Below, one piece after another: positions 46,124-55,030 of a DNA stretch of 64,000 bases. The DNA comes from Phycisphaerales bacterium UBA5793. Lineage in GTDB: Bacteria > Planctomycetota > Phycisphaerae > Phycisphaerales > UBA5793. The notes below the pieces were generated by a model that had not been told where the DNA came from, ran no database searches, and was given only the letters and a program-made list of their open reading frames with translations. Position 1 is the first letter of the stretch; each line of letters opens with the position of its first letter. A program made the translations under genes and the position numbers. The stretch spans positions 43,362 through 107,361 of the forward strand of contig DIDT01000039.1 in NCBI GenBank assembly GCA_002418285.1, given 5' to 3'.

Positions 46124-48709
46124 ATGCAACCCGATCAACTTGAGATTCCAGTCACGCCCGAACCACTCAAGAGCAACCACGGACACTATGGCGAGGAGGA
46201 CATCCAGGTCCTCGAGGGCCTCGATGCCGTGCGACGTCGCCCCGGCATGTACGTCGGCGGCACCGATGTCGCCGCACTCCATCACCTCGTCTGGGAAGCC
46301 GTCGACAACGCTATCGATGAAGTGATGGCCGGCCGTGCCACGACCTGTCAGGTCAGCGTGCAAGCCGATGGATCGCTCTCCGTCACCGACGACGGCAGCG
46401 GAATCCCCATCGGCCCGATGAAGCATGAGAACCCCGTGCTCAACGGCCGACCCGCCGTCGAGATCGTCATGACCGTATTGCACGCCGGCGGCAAGTTCGA
46501 CCACAAAGCCTACAAAGTCTCCGGCGGCCTGCACGGCGTCGGAATCTCCTGCGTCAACGCGCTCTCCGAGTGGATGGACGTCGAAGTCACGCGTGACGGC
46601 AAGGTGCACCTCATCGGATTTGAGCGCGGCGTCGTTACCACGCCGCTGCACGTCATTCAGGAGCTTCCTGCAGGCGAAAAGCGATCCGGGACACGCGTCA
46701 CCTTCAAGCCCGACCCAACCATCTTCCCCGAAACTGATTTCGACTTTGAAACGCTCCGCCGTCGCCTGCGCGAACTGGCATATCTCAATTCCGGGCTCAT
46801 CATCAAGTTGTCGGATGAGCGCGTCGACGCCGACGGCAAGCCACGCGTCGAAACGTTCCATTATTCCGAGGGCATTCTCGCCTACGTCACGCACATGGCC
46901 AAGAGTCGGGCGCCGATCTGCGTGCCGGTGTACTTCTCCTCTTCGGATCCCGAGCAGCCGATCACCTGCGAAGTCGCTCTCCAGTATACCGATTCGTACA
47001 ACGAAACGACGCTGGCCTTCACCAACAACATCCACAACCCGGGCGGCGGCACCCATCTGACCGGCTTCAAGAACGCGATCACTCGCGCGCTGAATAACTA
47101 CGCACGCAAATCGAACCTGCTCAAGGACATCACGCCGGCCGGTGAAGACCTGCGCGAAGGCATCGTCGCCGTCATCTCTCTGAAGCACCCTGACCCGCAA
47201 TTCAACAACCAGCCCAAGGAACGCCTGCTCTCGGTCGATGCCGAGGCGGTGGTCAGCCAACTCGTCGGCGAGCAGTTTGGGGCGTGGCTCGAGGAACATC
47301 CCGCCGATGCCAAGCGCATTTGCCAGAAGGGTGTCATAGCCGCCCAAGCGCGCGAGGCGGCCCGCAAGGCGCGCGAACTGACCCGCCGCAAGTCGGCCCT
47401 CGAAACCAGCGGGCTTCCCGCCAAGCTCGCCGACTGCTCCACAACCGACGTCGACAAGTCCGAACTCTTTATCGTCGAGGGCGATTCCGCAGGCGGATCA
47501 GCCAAGGGCGGTCGCGAAACCGAGTTCCAGGCCATCCTCCCCCTACGCGGCAAGATCCTCAATGTCGAACGCGCCCGCATTGACAAGGTGCTGGCGTTCG
47601 AGGAAATTCGCACCATCATCCAGGCGCTGCGCTGCGGCATCGGCGATGATTGCGATGTCTCGCAATTGCGATACGGCAAGATCATCATCATGACCGACGC
47701 CGACGTCGACGGCTCGCACATCCGCACGCTGCTGCTCACCTTCTTCTTCCGCCAGATGGAGGATCTGATCAAGCGAGGCCACATCTACATCGCGCAGCCG
47801 CCGCTCTACCAACTGGCGCGAGGCAAGAAGACAACCTACGTACTCGACGATCGCCGCCTCGAATCCACCTTGATCGACATGGCCTTGGCCCACGCCTCGC
47901 TGATCATTCGCGATACCGAAGGCAACACAATCGTCCGGCACGAAGGTGAAGACGCCCGAGCCGTGACCACAATCCTTTCCAGGCTCGGCGAACTGGCAAA
48001 GGTCGTCGAACGCCGTGGTGTAACGTTTGACGATCTGCTCTCGGCGCGTGGAGAAGATCCGCTGGGCCAGAACCGTCTGCCGTCGCATCGACTGACTTGG
48101 ATCGGCGGCGAAGCGTTCTGCTGGAGCGAGGCGCAGGCCCGAGAGCTGCTCGATCGCGAAGGCCTCTTCATTGACGATCTGCCCGAGGCCAACGCATCGG
48201 CAATCCCCTCTGATGTTGCCGAACCAGTCGAAGAGTCCCCCCAGGCGCAACCCGCAACGTTCCGTGAATTGCACGAGAATCGGGAGCTGGGTGTGCTCTT
48301 CGATCGCCTGGCCAAGTATCAGATTGATATCAACGACTACTCCCTCCGTCAGGAAGAGGACGTCACCGGCGCTCTGCTTGACACGCGGTACGCGTGGGTC
48401 GCGAAAAACAACGCGGGTGACAAGGAAATCACCCACCCTGCTCCCAACATCCCATCGATCCTCGGTACGCTGCTCGAAGTCGGGCGCCAGGGCATCGAGA
48501 TCAAGCGGTTCAAGGGGCTCGGCGAGATGGAGCCTCTCCAATTGTGGGAGACGACGATGGATCCTTCGCGCCGGCGGTTGATGCGCGTCAAGTGGGAAGT
48601 CGCTTCCGAAGCGGAAGAGCTCTTCTCCATCCTGATGGGGGAAGCGGTCGAGCCGCGCCGCGAGTTCATCGAAGAGCACGCGCTGGAAGTCAAGAATCTC
48701 GACGTTTAG
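46124..48709 (+). CDS. gyrB: DNA gyrase subunit B
   Basis: This 861-residue protein is the ATPase subunit of gyrase, which supercoils DNA. The GHKL ATPase shows E-A-V-D-N-A-I-D-E and D-D-G-S-G-I-P, then G-G-L-H-G-V-G; the transducer domain follows. The TOPRIM part has V-E-G-D-S-A-G-G-S-A-K-G-G-R and I-M-T-D-A-D-V-D-G-S-H-I-R. Between about residues 560 and 780 there is a long insertion (it includes D-D-R-R-L-E-S-T-L-I-D-M and a Pro/Glu-rich stretch), similar in place to the insert in Gram-negative GyrB, before the conserved K-G-L-G-E-M-E-P-L-Q-L-W. AAGGGG lies close to the ATG. A weak TTGTAC/TATAGG pair with 17-base spacing about 105 bases upstream of the ATG may be its promoter. Confidence 0.96.
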   Translation: MQPDQLEIPVTPEPLKSNHGHYGEEDIQVLEGLDAVRRRPGMYVGGTDVAALHHLVWEAVDNAIDEVMAGRATTCQVSVQADGSLSVTDDGSGIPIGPMKHENPVLNGRPAVEIVMTVLHAGGKFDHKAYKVSGGLHGVGISCVNALSEWMDVEVTRDGKVHLIGFERGVVTTPLHVIQELPAGEKRSGTRVTFKPDPTIFPETDFDFETLRRRLRELAYLNSGLIIKLSDERVDADGKPRVETFHYSEGILAYVTHMAKSRAPICVPVYFSSSDPEQPITCEVALQYTDSYNETTLAFTNNIHNPGGGTHLTGFKNAITRALNNYARKSNLLKDITPAGEDLREGIVAVISLKHPDPQFNNQPKERLLSVDAEAVVSQLVGEQFGAWLEEHPADAKRICQKGVIAAQAREAARKARELTRRKSALETSGLPAKLADCSTTDVDKSELFIVEGDSAGGSAKGGRETEFQAILPLRGKILNVERARIDKVLAFEEIRTIIQALRCGIGDDCDVSQLRYGKIIIMTDADVDGSHIRTLLLTFFFRQMEDLIKRGHIYIAQPPLYQLARGKKTTYVLDDRRLESTLIDMALAHASLIIRDTEGNTIVRHEGEDARAVTTILSRLGELAKVVERRGVTFDDLLSARGEDPLGQNRLPSHRLTWIGGEAFCWSEAQARELLDREGLFIDDLPEANASAIPSDVAEPVEESPQAQPATFRELHENRELGVLFDRLAKYQIDINDYSLRQEEDVTGALLDTRYAWVAKNNAGDKEITHPAPNIPSILGTLLEVGRQGIEIKRFKGLGEMEPLQLWETTMDPSRRRLMRVKWEVASEAEELFSILMGEAVEPRREFIEEHALEVKNLDV

Positions 48710-49527
48710 CCGTCCAGCAGACCGCTCATCTTCACGGCCGAGAGCGTCAGCAGACAAACGAACGCAAGTCGTACCCAGAAGATCGGCAGGCGGTGCGCGA
48801 GGTGCGAACCAATGACACCGCCCACGATCGCGCCGGGAGCCAGCGAGGCGGCCAGCAGCAGCGAATCAACAATCGTCCGCTCCCCGTGCGTCGCTTCGAC
48901 CAGAGTGAGATTCTTGGCGATGGCGCCAATCAATCCTGTTACGAGGATCACGGCCGTCGAGGTGCCGATGGCCTCGCGCATACTGACCTTGCAGACCTGC
49001 TGCTGCATCGGCACGGCAATTGTGCCGCCACCAACCCCCAGAAGCCCTCCGACGAGTCCCATCGCGGCTCCGACCGACACGCCCCGCAGAAGTGGCACGC
49101 GTCCCGGAGTGGGAATGACCTGCTTGCCATTGGACGCGTCAGCCCGTCCCCGCCATTCCCCAGGCAGGCGCGTCGTGTCCGTGGCGACTACATAGACCAG
49201 AAACACCGCGAACATCCGCCGCAGCCAGAGTTCATCAAACTGATTGCTCAGCCACACGCCTGCGAGCATCGTGAGTATCGAAGCAGGGACCAGCCCGGTC
49301 AGAATATCGACCCGTACGACTTTGGCTCGCAGGTGCCGGCGCAGCGCGGCCAGTGCCACCACCACGTAGATAAGCATGAGCGCGGCTTGGTACAGATGCT
49401 GATCCGGGCCGCGAATGAGCGTCAGCGCCGGAATGATGACAATCCCGCCGCCAAGGCCGAGCATGCCCCCGACGCAGCCGCCAAACAAGCCGAGCGCCGA
49501 CGCGATGAGCAACTCAACCGCGCTCAT
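48706..49527 (-). CDS. TauE/SafE-family anion exporter
   Basis: About 273 residues with eight membrane segments. The family pair of glycine-rich motifs appears as L-G-L-G-G-G-I-V-I-I-P-A-L near the start and L-L-G-V-G-G-G-T-I-A-V-P near the middle. Members move sulfite, sulfoacetate or other organosulfur anions out of the cell. Its stop overlaps the gyrB stop by four bases, in convergent orientation. An ATG seven codons upstream is in frame; neither has a strong ribosome site. Confidence 0.87.
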   Translation of the reverse strand: MSAVELLIASALGLFGGCVGGMLGLGGGIVIIPALTLIRGPDQHLYQAALMLIYVVVALAALRRHLRAKVVRVDILTGLVPASILTMLAGVWLSNQFDELWLRRMFAVFLVYVVATDTTRLPGEWRGRADASNGKQVIPTPGRVPLLRGVSVGAAMGLVGGLLGVGGGTIAVPMQQQVCKVSMREAIGTSTAVILVTGLIGAIAKNLTLVEATHGERTIVDSLLLAASLAPGAIVGGVIGSHLAHRLPIFWVRLAFVCLLTLSAVKMSGLLDG

Positions 49528-49636
49528 GACGCACTGTCCGTGCGGCAAACTGATATCGCAAGGGGTTGGAACACGCCGCGATCATAGCGGCCCGCCAGAG
49601 CGACCGGCGCAATCGACAAGGTACACTTGACCTGTC

Positions 49637-50596
49637 ATGTTCGCCTCCGCCACCGAGATCGTGACCATCACGCTCAACCCGGCCATCGACCGGCTCATTG
49701 AAGTGCCAAACTTCGAAGTTGGCCGCCACATGATGGGTCGCCGCATCGACGTCTACCCCGCCGGCAAGGGCATTCGCGTCTCACGCGTGCTGGCGCGCCT
49801 CGGCACGCGTAGCATCGCGACGGGTTTCGTGGGCGACCGCGAGCTTGAGCTGTTCGATGCGTTCCTCAGCGCCCCCGCCGCCGGCCGTGCCGTGCCGCAG
49901 ATGTTGCGAGTCAATCAGCCCACGCGCGAGAACGTGACGATCGTCGATCCCGTCAACGACCGCTCCACCTACGTCCGTGAAGAGGGTTTTGAGATCAGCC
50001 CCAAAGACCTCGAACGCATCCAGGGCAAGCTCGGCCTCATGGCACGAGACGACGCGATCCTCTGCTACTGTGGCTCGATCCCCCCCGGACTGAGCGTTGA
50101 TGTCTTCAAGCAGATGGTCCGGCGATCCATCGACTCCGGCGCTCGCGTGCTGCTCGATACGGTCGGCGAAGCGCTTGAGGCCACTCGCGACCTGCCCGTA
50201 TGGATGATCCGCATGAACCGCACCACGGCCGGCGAGATTGCCGGCCATCCGGTTGTCTCCCGCGATGAGGCGCTGGAGATGGCTCGCTTCCTGGCCCGAC
50301 ACGGGGCCATGTCCGCCGTCACCGTCGGTGCCGAGGGCGCAGCCTTCTGTACTACCAACCAGGCATGGACAGGGCACGTCGGCATCCACCCGGGCCTGGT
50401 CATCAACACCGTCGGCTGCGGCGAGAGCTTTGTCGCTGGCCTGCTCCACGAATGGCGACGCACCGGCGATTGGGGGGCCGCCTTCCGCGAAGGGCTCACC
50501 GTTGCGACGGTGAACGCGACGACGGTCAGATCCGGCGAGATCGACGCCGAAAGCCGCGAGGAGTTCAGGCGGATTGCAGTGATCGAATCGCGTTGA
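49637..50596 (+). CDS. PfkB-family sugar kinase with altered active-site motif
   Basis: About 319 residues, similar to 1-phosphofructokinase/tagatose-6-phosphate kinase. The N-terminal motif is T-L-N-P-A-I-D-R-L-I, followed by G-K-G-I-R-V-S-R-V-L. The second PfkB signature reads N-T-V-G-C-G-E-S-F-V-A-G; position 263 is Glu where the family has the catalytic base Asp (G-A-G-D). Glu could still act as base, or the enzyme may have lost activity. It would phosphorylate a sugar phosphate with ATP. The tRNA-Thr gene follows 91 bases downstream. Confidence 0.87.
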   Translation: MFASATEIVTITLNPAIDRLIEVPNFEVGRHMMGRRIDVYPAGKGIRVSRVLARLGTRSIATGFVGDRELELFDAFLSAPAAGRAVPQMLRVNQPTRENVTIVDPVNDRSTYVREEGFEISPKDLERIQGKLGLMARDDAILCYCGSIPPGLSVDVFKQMVRRSIDSGARVLLDTVGEALEATRDLPVWMIRMNRTTAGEIAGHPVVSRDEALEMARFLARHGAMSAVTVGAEGAAFCTTNQAWTGHVGIHPGLVINTVGCGESFVAGLLHEWRRTGDWGAAFREGLTVATVNATTVRSGEIDAESREEFRRIAVIESR

Positions 50597-50687
50597 TTCC
50601 GTCCGGCCGAACGCGGAATTCAACCCGCCCGAGCCGATCGAGATTGCCGCGACGCCCCGACCAACCTATGAATTGGGCCGTTGTCTT

Positions 50688-50760
50688 GCCACCGTAGCTC
50701 AGTTGGTAGAGCGGCTCATTCGTAATGAGCAGGTCGCGGGTTCGAGTCCCACCGGTGGCT
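50688..50760 (+). tRNA. tRNA-Thr (anticodon CGU)
   Basis: A 73-base cloverleaf fits: acceptor GCCACCG with CGGTGGC, D arm, anticodon loop TTCGTAA reading ACG, and a T arm with TTCGAGT. One T-stem pair is C-A. The CCA end is not encoded. A run of T residues follows directly and may act as the terminator. Confidence 0.95.
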
Positions 50761-50794
50761 TTTTTGCTGCGCCCCGCATCGTGGGAACTCCGCC

Positions 50795-52210
50795 TCACTT
50801 TGCCGATTGCACCCGAACCTGATAATCTTGCCGCAGGTACCTGCAAACGCCGTCGGCGCCGTGGCACACGTGGTAGAGGGCGTAGCCGCGAATCACTGGC
50901 GAATCGTTCGATTCAGCCTTCCCGCTCTCCTCCGACGGCGCAATGGGTCGCACCTCGAACTCAACCGAACGTGGTTCGGTGAACGACCCGCCGGCGGGCG
51001 GCACCAGGGCAAGGAGTCGCTGGTCCACCCTCCAACCCTGCGGCGGATCGATCCAGACCACCGAAGGCCCCGCCTCATCGTTCCACTTCGCGCCCGCCTC
51101 GCCAGAAGGTGTCAGCAACACATGGACTCGCGCCACCCGGTTGCCTTTGGCCGTCGCATGCACCACAACTGATTCAATCGAGAAAAGCGAATCCTGATCG
51201 TGATCGATCCGACCAGCCGGATCAGGTTCGATTGGTGCCTCCTTCGATGCTTCACCTGCATCTCCGCCGCCGCGCTCGGGCATCGCCACTTCCGAGCCTG
51301 ACAGCGCGACAGCTAGCGGCACCGGCTCCTCGCCGCGGGCCTTGATGTCGCGCTGCGCCTCGCTCACCCAGTCGTAGAACGGGTAAGGTTTGTCGAGGCG
51401 CGGGCCGTACTGCTGAATCCGCCGCCGCCAGATGTACTGATTCGGGTTCAGCGCCAGCGCCCGTTCCCAGTGCTCGATCGATTTGGCGAAGTCACCAGTT
51501 CGGCGCGTCTCTGGATTGTCGAAACGCCTGCGATAGGAAACGCCAAGCCGGAAGTGAGCCCTGCTGTCCTCAGACACATCGGTGCACTGCTGCTCGTACA
51601 TGCTGATCGCGCGATCGAGACCGTCGGGCTGCCCAAACAGGATCAGCCGATTCGCCATGTCGAACACATTCCGCGCCCCCGATGGCGGCGGAACAAGCGG
51701 CACGGCAGCCGGCGGGGCCGCGACAAACTCGGCCAGGCCTTTCTCATCCGGCCGAATGGCCTGCACGACGCCCGCTTCGTCGATGAGCACCATCATGGGC
51801 ACGACCGTCACATCGAGCAGGTTGAGCGAATCGACCAGGATGGGAAAGTCCATCTGCTTCCATTGCATGAACAGCCGGCAACGATCCGGATGCTGCTCCT
51901 GGATCAGCCCCAGCGTCTTGACCTTACCTTCGGCTTCCAGCGATTTGTTTCTCTCGTACCACACGGGCACCTGGCGTCGGCAGCCCTGTCACCACGACGC
52001 AAAAATGTGCATGATGATCTTCTGGCCGCGATAGTTCACAATCGTGTCGGGTAGACCGTCATTCATCCGGGGCAGCAGGATGATCGGGAAGGGTCTGCCG
52101 ACCTCAAGTGACATCGACTCAATCGGCGCCGGCTGGGCGACCGCAGAGGATTTCAGTAGCAAGACCGCCAGCAGCGCGGAGACAACCAGATACTTGAGGG
52201 TGGCCGACAT
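50795..52210 (-). CDS. Exported thioredoxin-fold selenoprotein with in-frame UGA
   Basis: Read through TGA at 51,989-51,991, the frame gives one 471-residue protein. The N-terminus is a signal peptide (L-V-V-S-A-L-L-A-V-L-L-L-K). Then comes a thioredoxin-like domain in which I-I-M-H-I-F-A-S-W-U-Q-G-C places selenocysteine at residue 74 and Cys at 77, a U-x-x-C redox site replacing the usual C-x-x-C. The rest of the domain follows (F-P-I-L-V-D-S-L and V-P-M-M-V-L-I-D). A TPR-like and proline-rich C-terminal half ends with C-H-G-A-D-G-V-C-R. Without read-through the gene would split exactly at the redox motif. GAGG lies six bases before the ATG. selA, selB, selD and tRNA-Sec are adjacent on the same strand. 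Confidence 0.88.
51965..51986 (-). promoter_or_regulatory. Candidate SECIS hairpin after the thioredoxin UGA
   Basis: Two bases after the UGA, GGGC pairs with GCCC, a U bulges out, GCC pairs with GGU, and the 7-base loop GACGCCA starts with G. A bulged U below the loop and a G at the start of the loop are the features SelB reads in Escherichia coli SECIS elements. The loop begins 11 bases after the UGA, closer than in the classic elements, so this is only a candidate. Confidence 0.45.
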
Positions 52211-52271
52211 GATCATCCTCTACGGTTTCGACGAAAAGAAGTTCACAAAGTGCGGCCACAGTTGCGTTGGA

Positions 52272-53360
52272 TCAATCGAACCGCACCACACCAACGCGGC
52301 CATCCGATCCTGACATCCACAAAACGTCGCCATCGGGCGTGGCGCTCAATGCGTGCCACGGCGTGTCATCGGAGCCAATCCACCGCTTTCCGCCATCGGC
52401 CGAGACATCGAGTCCGTAAGGGCCCACCGCCACGACGAGGTCGTCCCCAAGGCCCCGGAAGCCTGCTGCACAACTCGAGTAGCCGCGCGGCCCCTGAGCG
52501 CTGGCCTCCCGCCACGTCTTGCCGCCATCGCTGGTGATCGCCCAGTGTTCTTCAGCGCGTTCGGGTTGGAGGTAATCGCCACCCACCGCGACTGCGTGCT
52601 TCCGGTCGAGTAGTGCAATCGAAAATACTCCCGCCGATTGCGAAGCGGCCAGTGGAGTTTCTACCACCTGCCACGTGCGACCGGCATCCTCAGAGCGCGC
52701 CACCCGGGCCCGGCCCGACGGACTCTCACCACCAAGCCCGATGAGAATCAGCGTACCGTTCATCGCCAGTCCGGAGTTGGAAGCCGCAAAGCCGGCTTCT
52801 CCATCCGACACGGCGGGCACATGAGCGCCTTCCGACACTCGCCAGGTTGCGCCCCGATCGACGGAAGTGATCAGTTGCAGTTGCCCATCGATCGGATCGC
52901 CGAAGGCCATCCCGAATCCTTGGCCATCGAACCGCATCCCGTCAAAGAAGATCTCCGGCCGAGTGTCCTCAAACACGAGTGACCAGTGCTTGCCGCCATC
53001 TGTCGTGCGATACAGCCTGGCCGGCGAACCTGCACTGAGAACAACCGCGGCGTTCGCGTCGAACGCGTGGATGGATCGAAAATCGAGCGACTCGGCATCC
53101 GGGATGCTTACGTTCTCCCATTGCCTGCCCCCTGACGTCGTGCGCAGCACGGTACCCCCGCTGCCACCCGCCCATGCCACACGCCCATCGACGCCGCAGA
53201 TGCCGCGCAGCGACGCAGTTGTACCCGTGTCGTAGAACGCCCAAGTTGATGACAGCAGCCTCGCCGTTTGATCGGGATCGCGTTGCGTCATCGCACATCC
53301 GGTGAGCATCAAGGATGCCAGAGAAGCGCCGAAAACCAGGACCCAAGCCGATGGTTGCAT
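52272..53360 (-). CDS. Lipoprotein with Asp-box/BNR repeats (Ycf48-like propeller)
   Basis: About 362 residues. The N-terminus is a lipoprotein signal with lipobox L-T-G-C (Cys22). The body has several Asp-box-type repeats (S-V-D-R-G-A-T-W, S-E-D-A-G-R-T-W, T-S-D-G-G-K-T-W, S-A-D-G-G-K-R-W), a seven-bladed propeller of the sialidase/Ycf48 kind. The ATG lies 38 bases after the tRNA-Sec 3' end, so the two may be on the same transcript. The function is unknown; proteins of this fold serve in assembly or binding. The open frame continues upstream across the tRNA, but that part is not coding. Confidence 0.85.
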   Translation of the reverse strand: MQPSAWVLVFGASLASLMLTGCAMTQRDPDQTARLLSSTWAFYDTGTTASLRGICGVDGRVAWAGGSGGTVLRTTSGGRQWENVSIPDAESLDFRSIHAFDANAAVVLSAGSPARLYRTTDGGKHWSLVFEDTRPEIFFDGMRFDGQGFGMAFGDPIDGQLQLITSVDRGATWRVSEGAHVPAVSDGEAGFAASNSGLAMNGTLILIGLGGESPSGRARVARSEDAGRTWQVVETPLAASQSAGVFSIALLDRKHAVAVGGDYLQPERAEEHWAITSDGGKTWREASAQGPRGYSSCAAGFRGLGDDLVVAVGPYGLDVSADGGKRWIGSDDTPWHALSATPDGDVLWMSGSDGRVGVVRFD

Positions 53361-53398
53361 GCCACTGCCTCCGGTCGCCCCCAAGGAGTTTGATTGAA

Positions 53399-53495
53399 CG
53401 GGAGTGGATGGGAATCGAACCCACCTGGAGCCTGATTTCCAGACACCACAACGGGTTTGAAGCCCGTGACCGCCACCAGGCGTGCTGACACTCCC
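53399..53495 (-). tRNA. selC: tRNA-Sec (anticodon UCA)
   Basis: A 97-base structure fits selenocysteine tRNA. The acceptor stem has GGGAGTG with CACTCCC; an eighth pair would be a T-C mismatch. The anticodon arm is ACGGG-CTTCAAA-CCCGT with anticodon TCA, which reads UGA. A long variable arm (CTGGA with TCCAG, 8-base loop) and a T arm with TTCGATT follow. The 3' discriminator is G and CCA is not encoded. It lies between selA and the lipoprotein gene on the same strand as selA, selB and selD. Confidence 0.95.
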
Positions 53496-53567
53496 CTGTC
53501 TTCGATCAGCCGTTTCGTCAGCCGACCGGTTGAGATTAGGTTGACTCAATCCTGCAGACCACACCGC

Positions 53568-55010
53568 TCACGCGCCCAGGGCGCGGCGCATCGCCTCGAC
53601 GAATCGCTCATCCTCATCATCGAACATTGACCGCAGATCGCACACCAGTGCCTCAGATTGCACGCGGGCAACCACACTCGGCTCGCCCGTTCGCAGGCGT
53701 GCGGCCAGGTCCGGCGCGCTCAACTCCTCCGCCGTGATCTGCAGCGCCATGCTTTCAATAGTCTGCGCCGGCACGGACCCTCCGCCAAGAAAGGCTTGTG
53801 ACGGCGCCACCTGCACGTCGGCAATGCCATCAATCGCGCCGAGTTGTTCGACCAGATACCCGGCGCGCGAACGCAGGTGATCCAGCGAGACCCCAAGCAG
53901 GCGCAGCACCGGGATCTCCCGCCGGGCGTGCTCGAGATCCTGGTGAATCTGCAGCGTGGCCCCAAGCGCCGCAAGGGTGAGTTTGTCCACGCGCAACGCG
54001 CGCATCAGCGGATTGGCGTCGATGCGGTCGATCATCGCCTTGCGGCCGATGATGATGCCGCACTGCGGTCCGCCCAGCACCTTGTCGCCGCTGAAGAGCA
54101 CGACATCCGCGCCGGCTTCGATGGATGTCCGTGCATCCGGCTCATGACCCGGCAGCAGCGCCGCGTGTTCGCGCGACAGTACGCCTGAGCCGATGTCGTG
54201 AATGACCGGCACCCCCCGACTGTGTCCCAGCGCGACGAGTTCGGCAATCTCCACGGCCGCGGTAAAACCTTCGATGCGATAGTTCGACGCGTGCGCTTTG
54301 AGAATCGCGGCCGTCGTGTCGTCGATGACGCTCTCAAAATCGCTCGGCCGGGTCTTGTTGGTGGTGCCAACCTCGCGGAGCATCGCGCCGCCGGCCTCGA
54401 TGACCTCCGGCAGACGAAATGAGCCGCCAATCTCGATCAGTTCACCACGAGAGACGATGACCTGCCTGCCCCGCGCAATCGTCGAGAGTGTGAGCAGCAG
54501 CGCGCCGGCGTTGTTGTTGACCACCACCGCCGCCTCGCAGCCCGTCAGTCGTTGCAGCAGCCGCTCAACAAGGTGTCGCCTCTTACCGCGGCCGCCGCTC
54601 TCCAGATCAAGTTCAACAGGAGCGTAACCGCCAGCCACGTCCGCCAGCGCATCGACTGCCGCCTCTGCAAGCGGCGCCCGGCCCAGCCCCGTGTGAAGCA
54701 GAATCCCCGTCGCGTTGATTGTGCGATGCAGCGGCAACCGCTCCTCGCGCTCAAGGGCGCACGCGACTTCGTGCACCAGTCGCTTACCGACGAGGCGCGC
54801 ATCAAGCGCCGCGTCGGAAGCTGCGATCGACGCACGAAACCGATCTACCACATCGCGAGCGACCTCGACAATCACCGAGCGGGGCACGCGCCGCGCCCAG
54901 CCATCCGCGGCCAGCGACTCGACCAGTTCATGGATCGAAGGAATCGTCCGCAGCGCTTCGACATCCACCTTGCTCGATTGCGACGTGTTCGTCGTCGTTC
55001 GCTGTGCCAT
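53568..55010 (-). CDS. selA: L-seryl-tRNA(Sec) selenium transferase
   Basis: About 480 residues. SelA converts Ser-tRNA-Sec to Sec-tRNA-Sec with selenophosphate. The pyridoxal-phosphate lysine is in F-S-G-D-K-V-L-G-G-P-Q-C-G. Earlier motifs are N-A-T-G-I-L-L-H-T-G-L-G-R and V-N-N-N-A-G-A-L-L-L, as expected for the family. Length is close to the 460-residue norm. The ATG used has GGAG seven bases upstream; an ATG eight codons earlier overlaps the selB stop (ATGA) and is the alternative. It follows selB and precedes tRNA-Sec. Confidence 0.96.
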   Translation of the reverse strand: MAQRTTTNTSQSSKVDVEALRTIPSIHELVESLAADGWARRVPRSVIVEVARDVVDRFRASIAASDAALDARLVGKRLVHEVACALEREERLPLHRTINATGILLHTGLGRAPLAEAAVDALADVAGGYAPVELDLESGGRGKRRHLVERLLQRLTGCEAAVVVNNNAGALLLTLSTIARGRQVIVSRGELIEIGGSFRLPEVIEAGGAMLREVGTTNKTRPSDFESVIDDTTAAILKAHASNYRIEGFTAAVEIAELVALGHSRGVPVIHDIGSGVLSREHAALLPGHEPDARTSIEAGADVVLFSGDKVLGGPQCGIIIGRKAMIDRIDANPLMRALRVDKLTLAALGATLQIHQDLEHARREIPVLRLLGVSLDHLRSRAGYLVEQLGAIDGIADVQVAPSQAFLGGGSVPAQTIESMALQITAEELSAPDLAARLRTGEPSVVARVQSEALVCDLRSMFDDEDERFVEAMRRALGA

Positions 55011-55030
55011 CGGCGATCTCCGTGCCCCGG

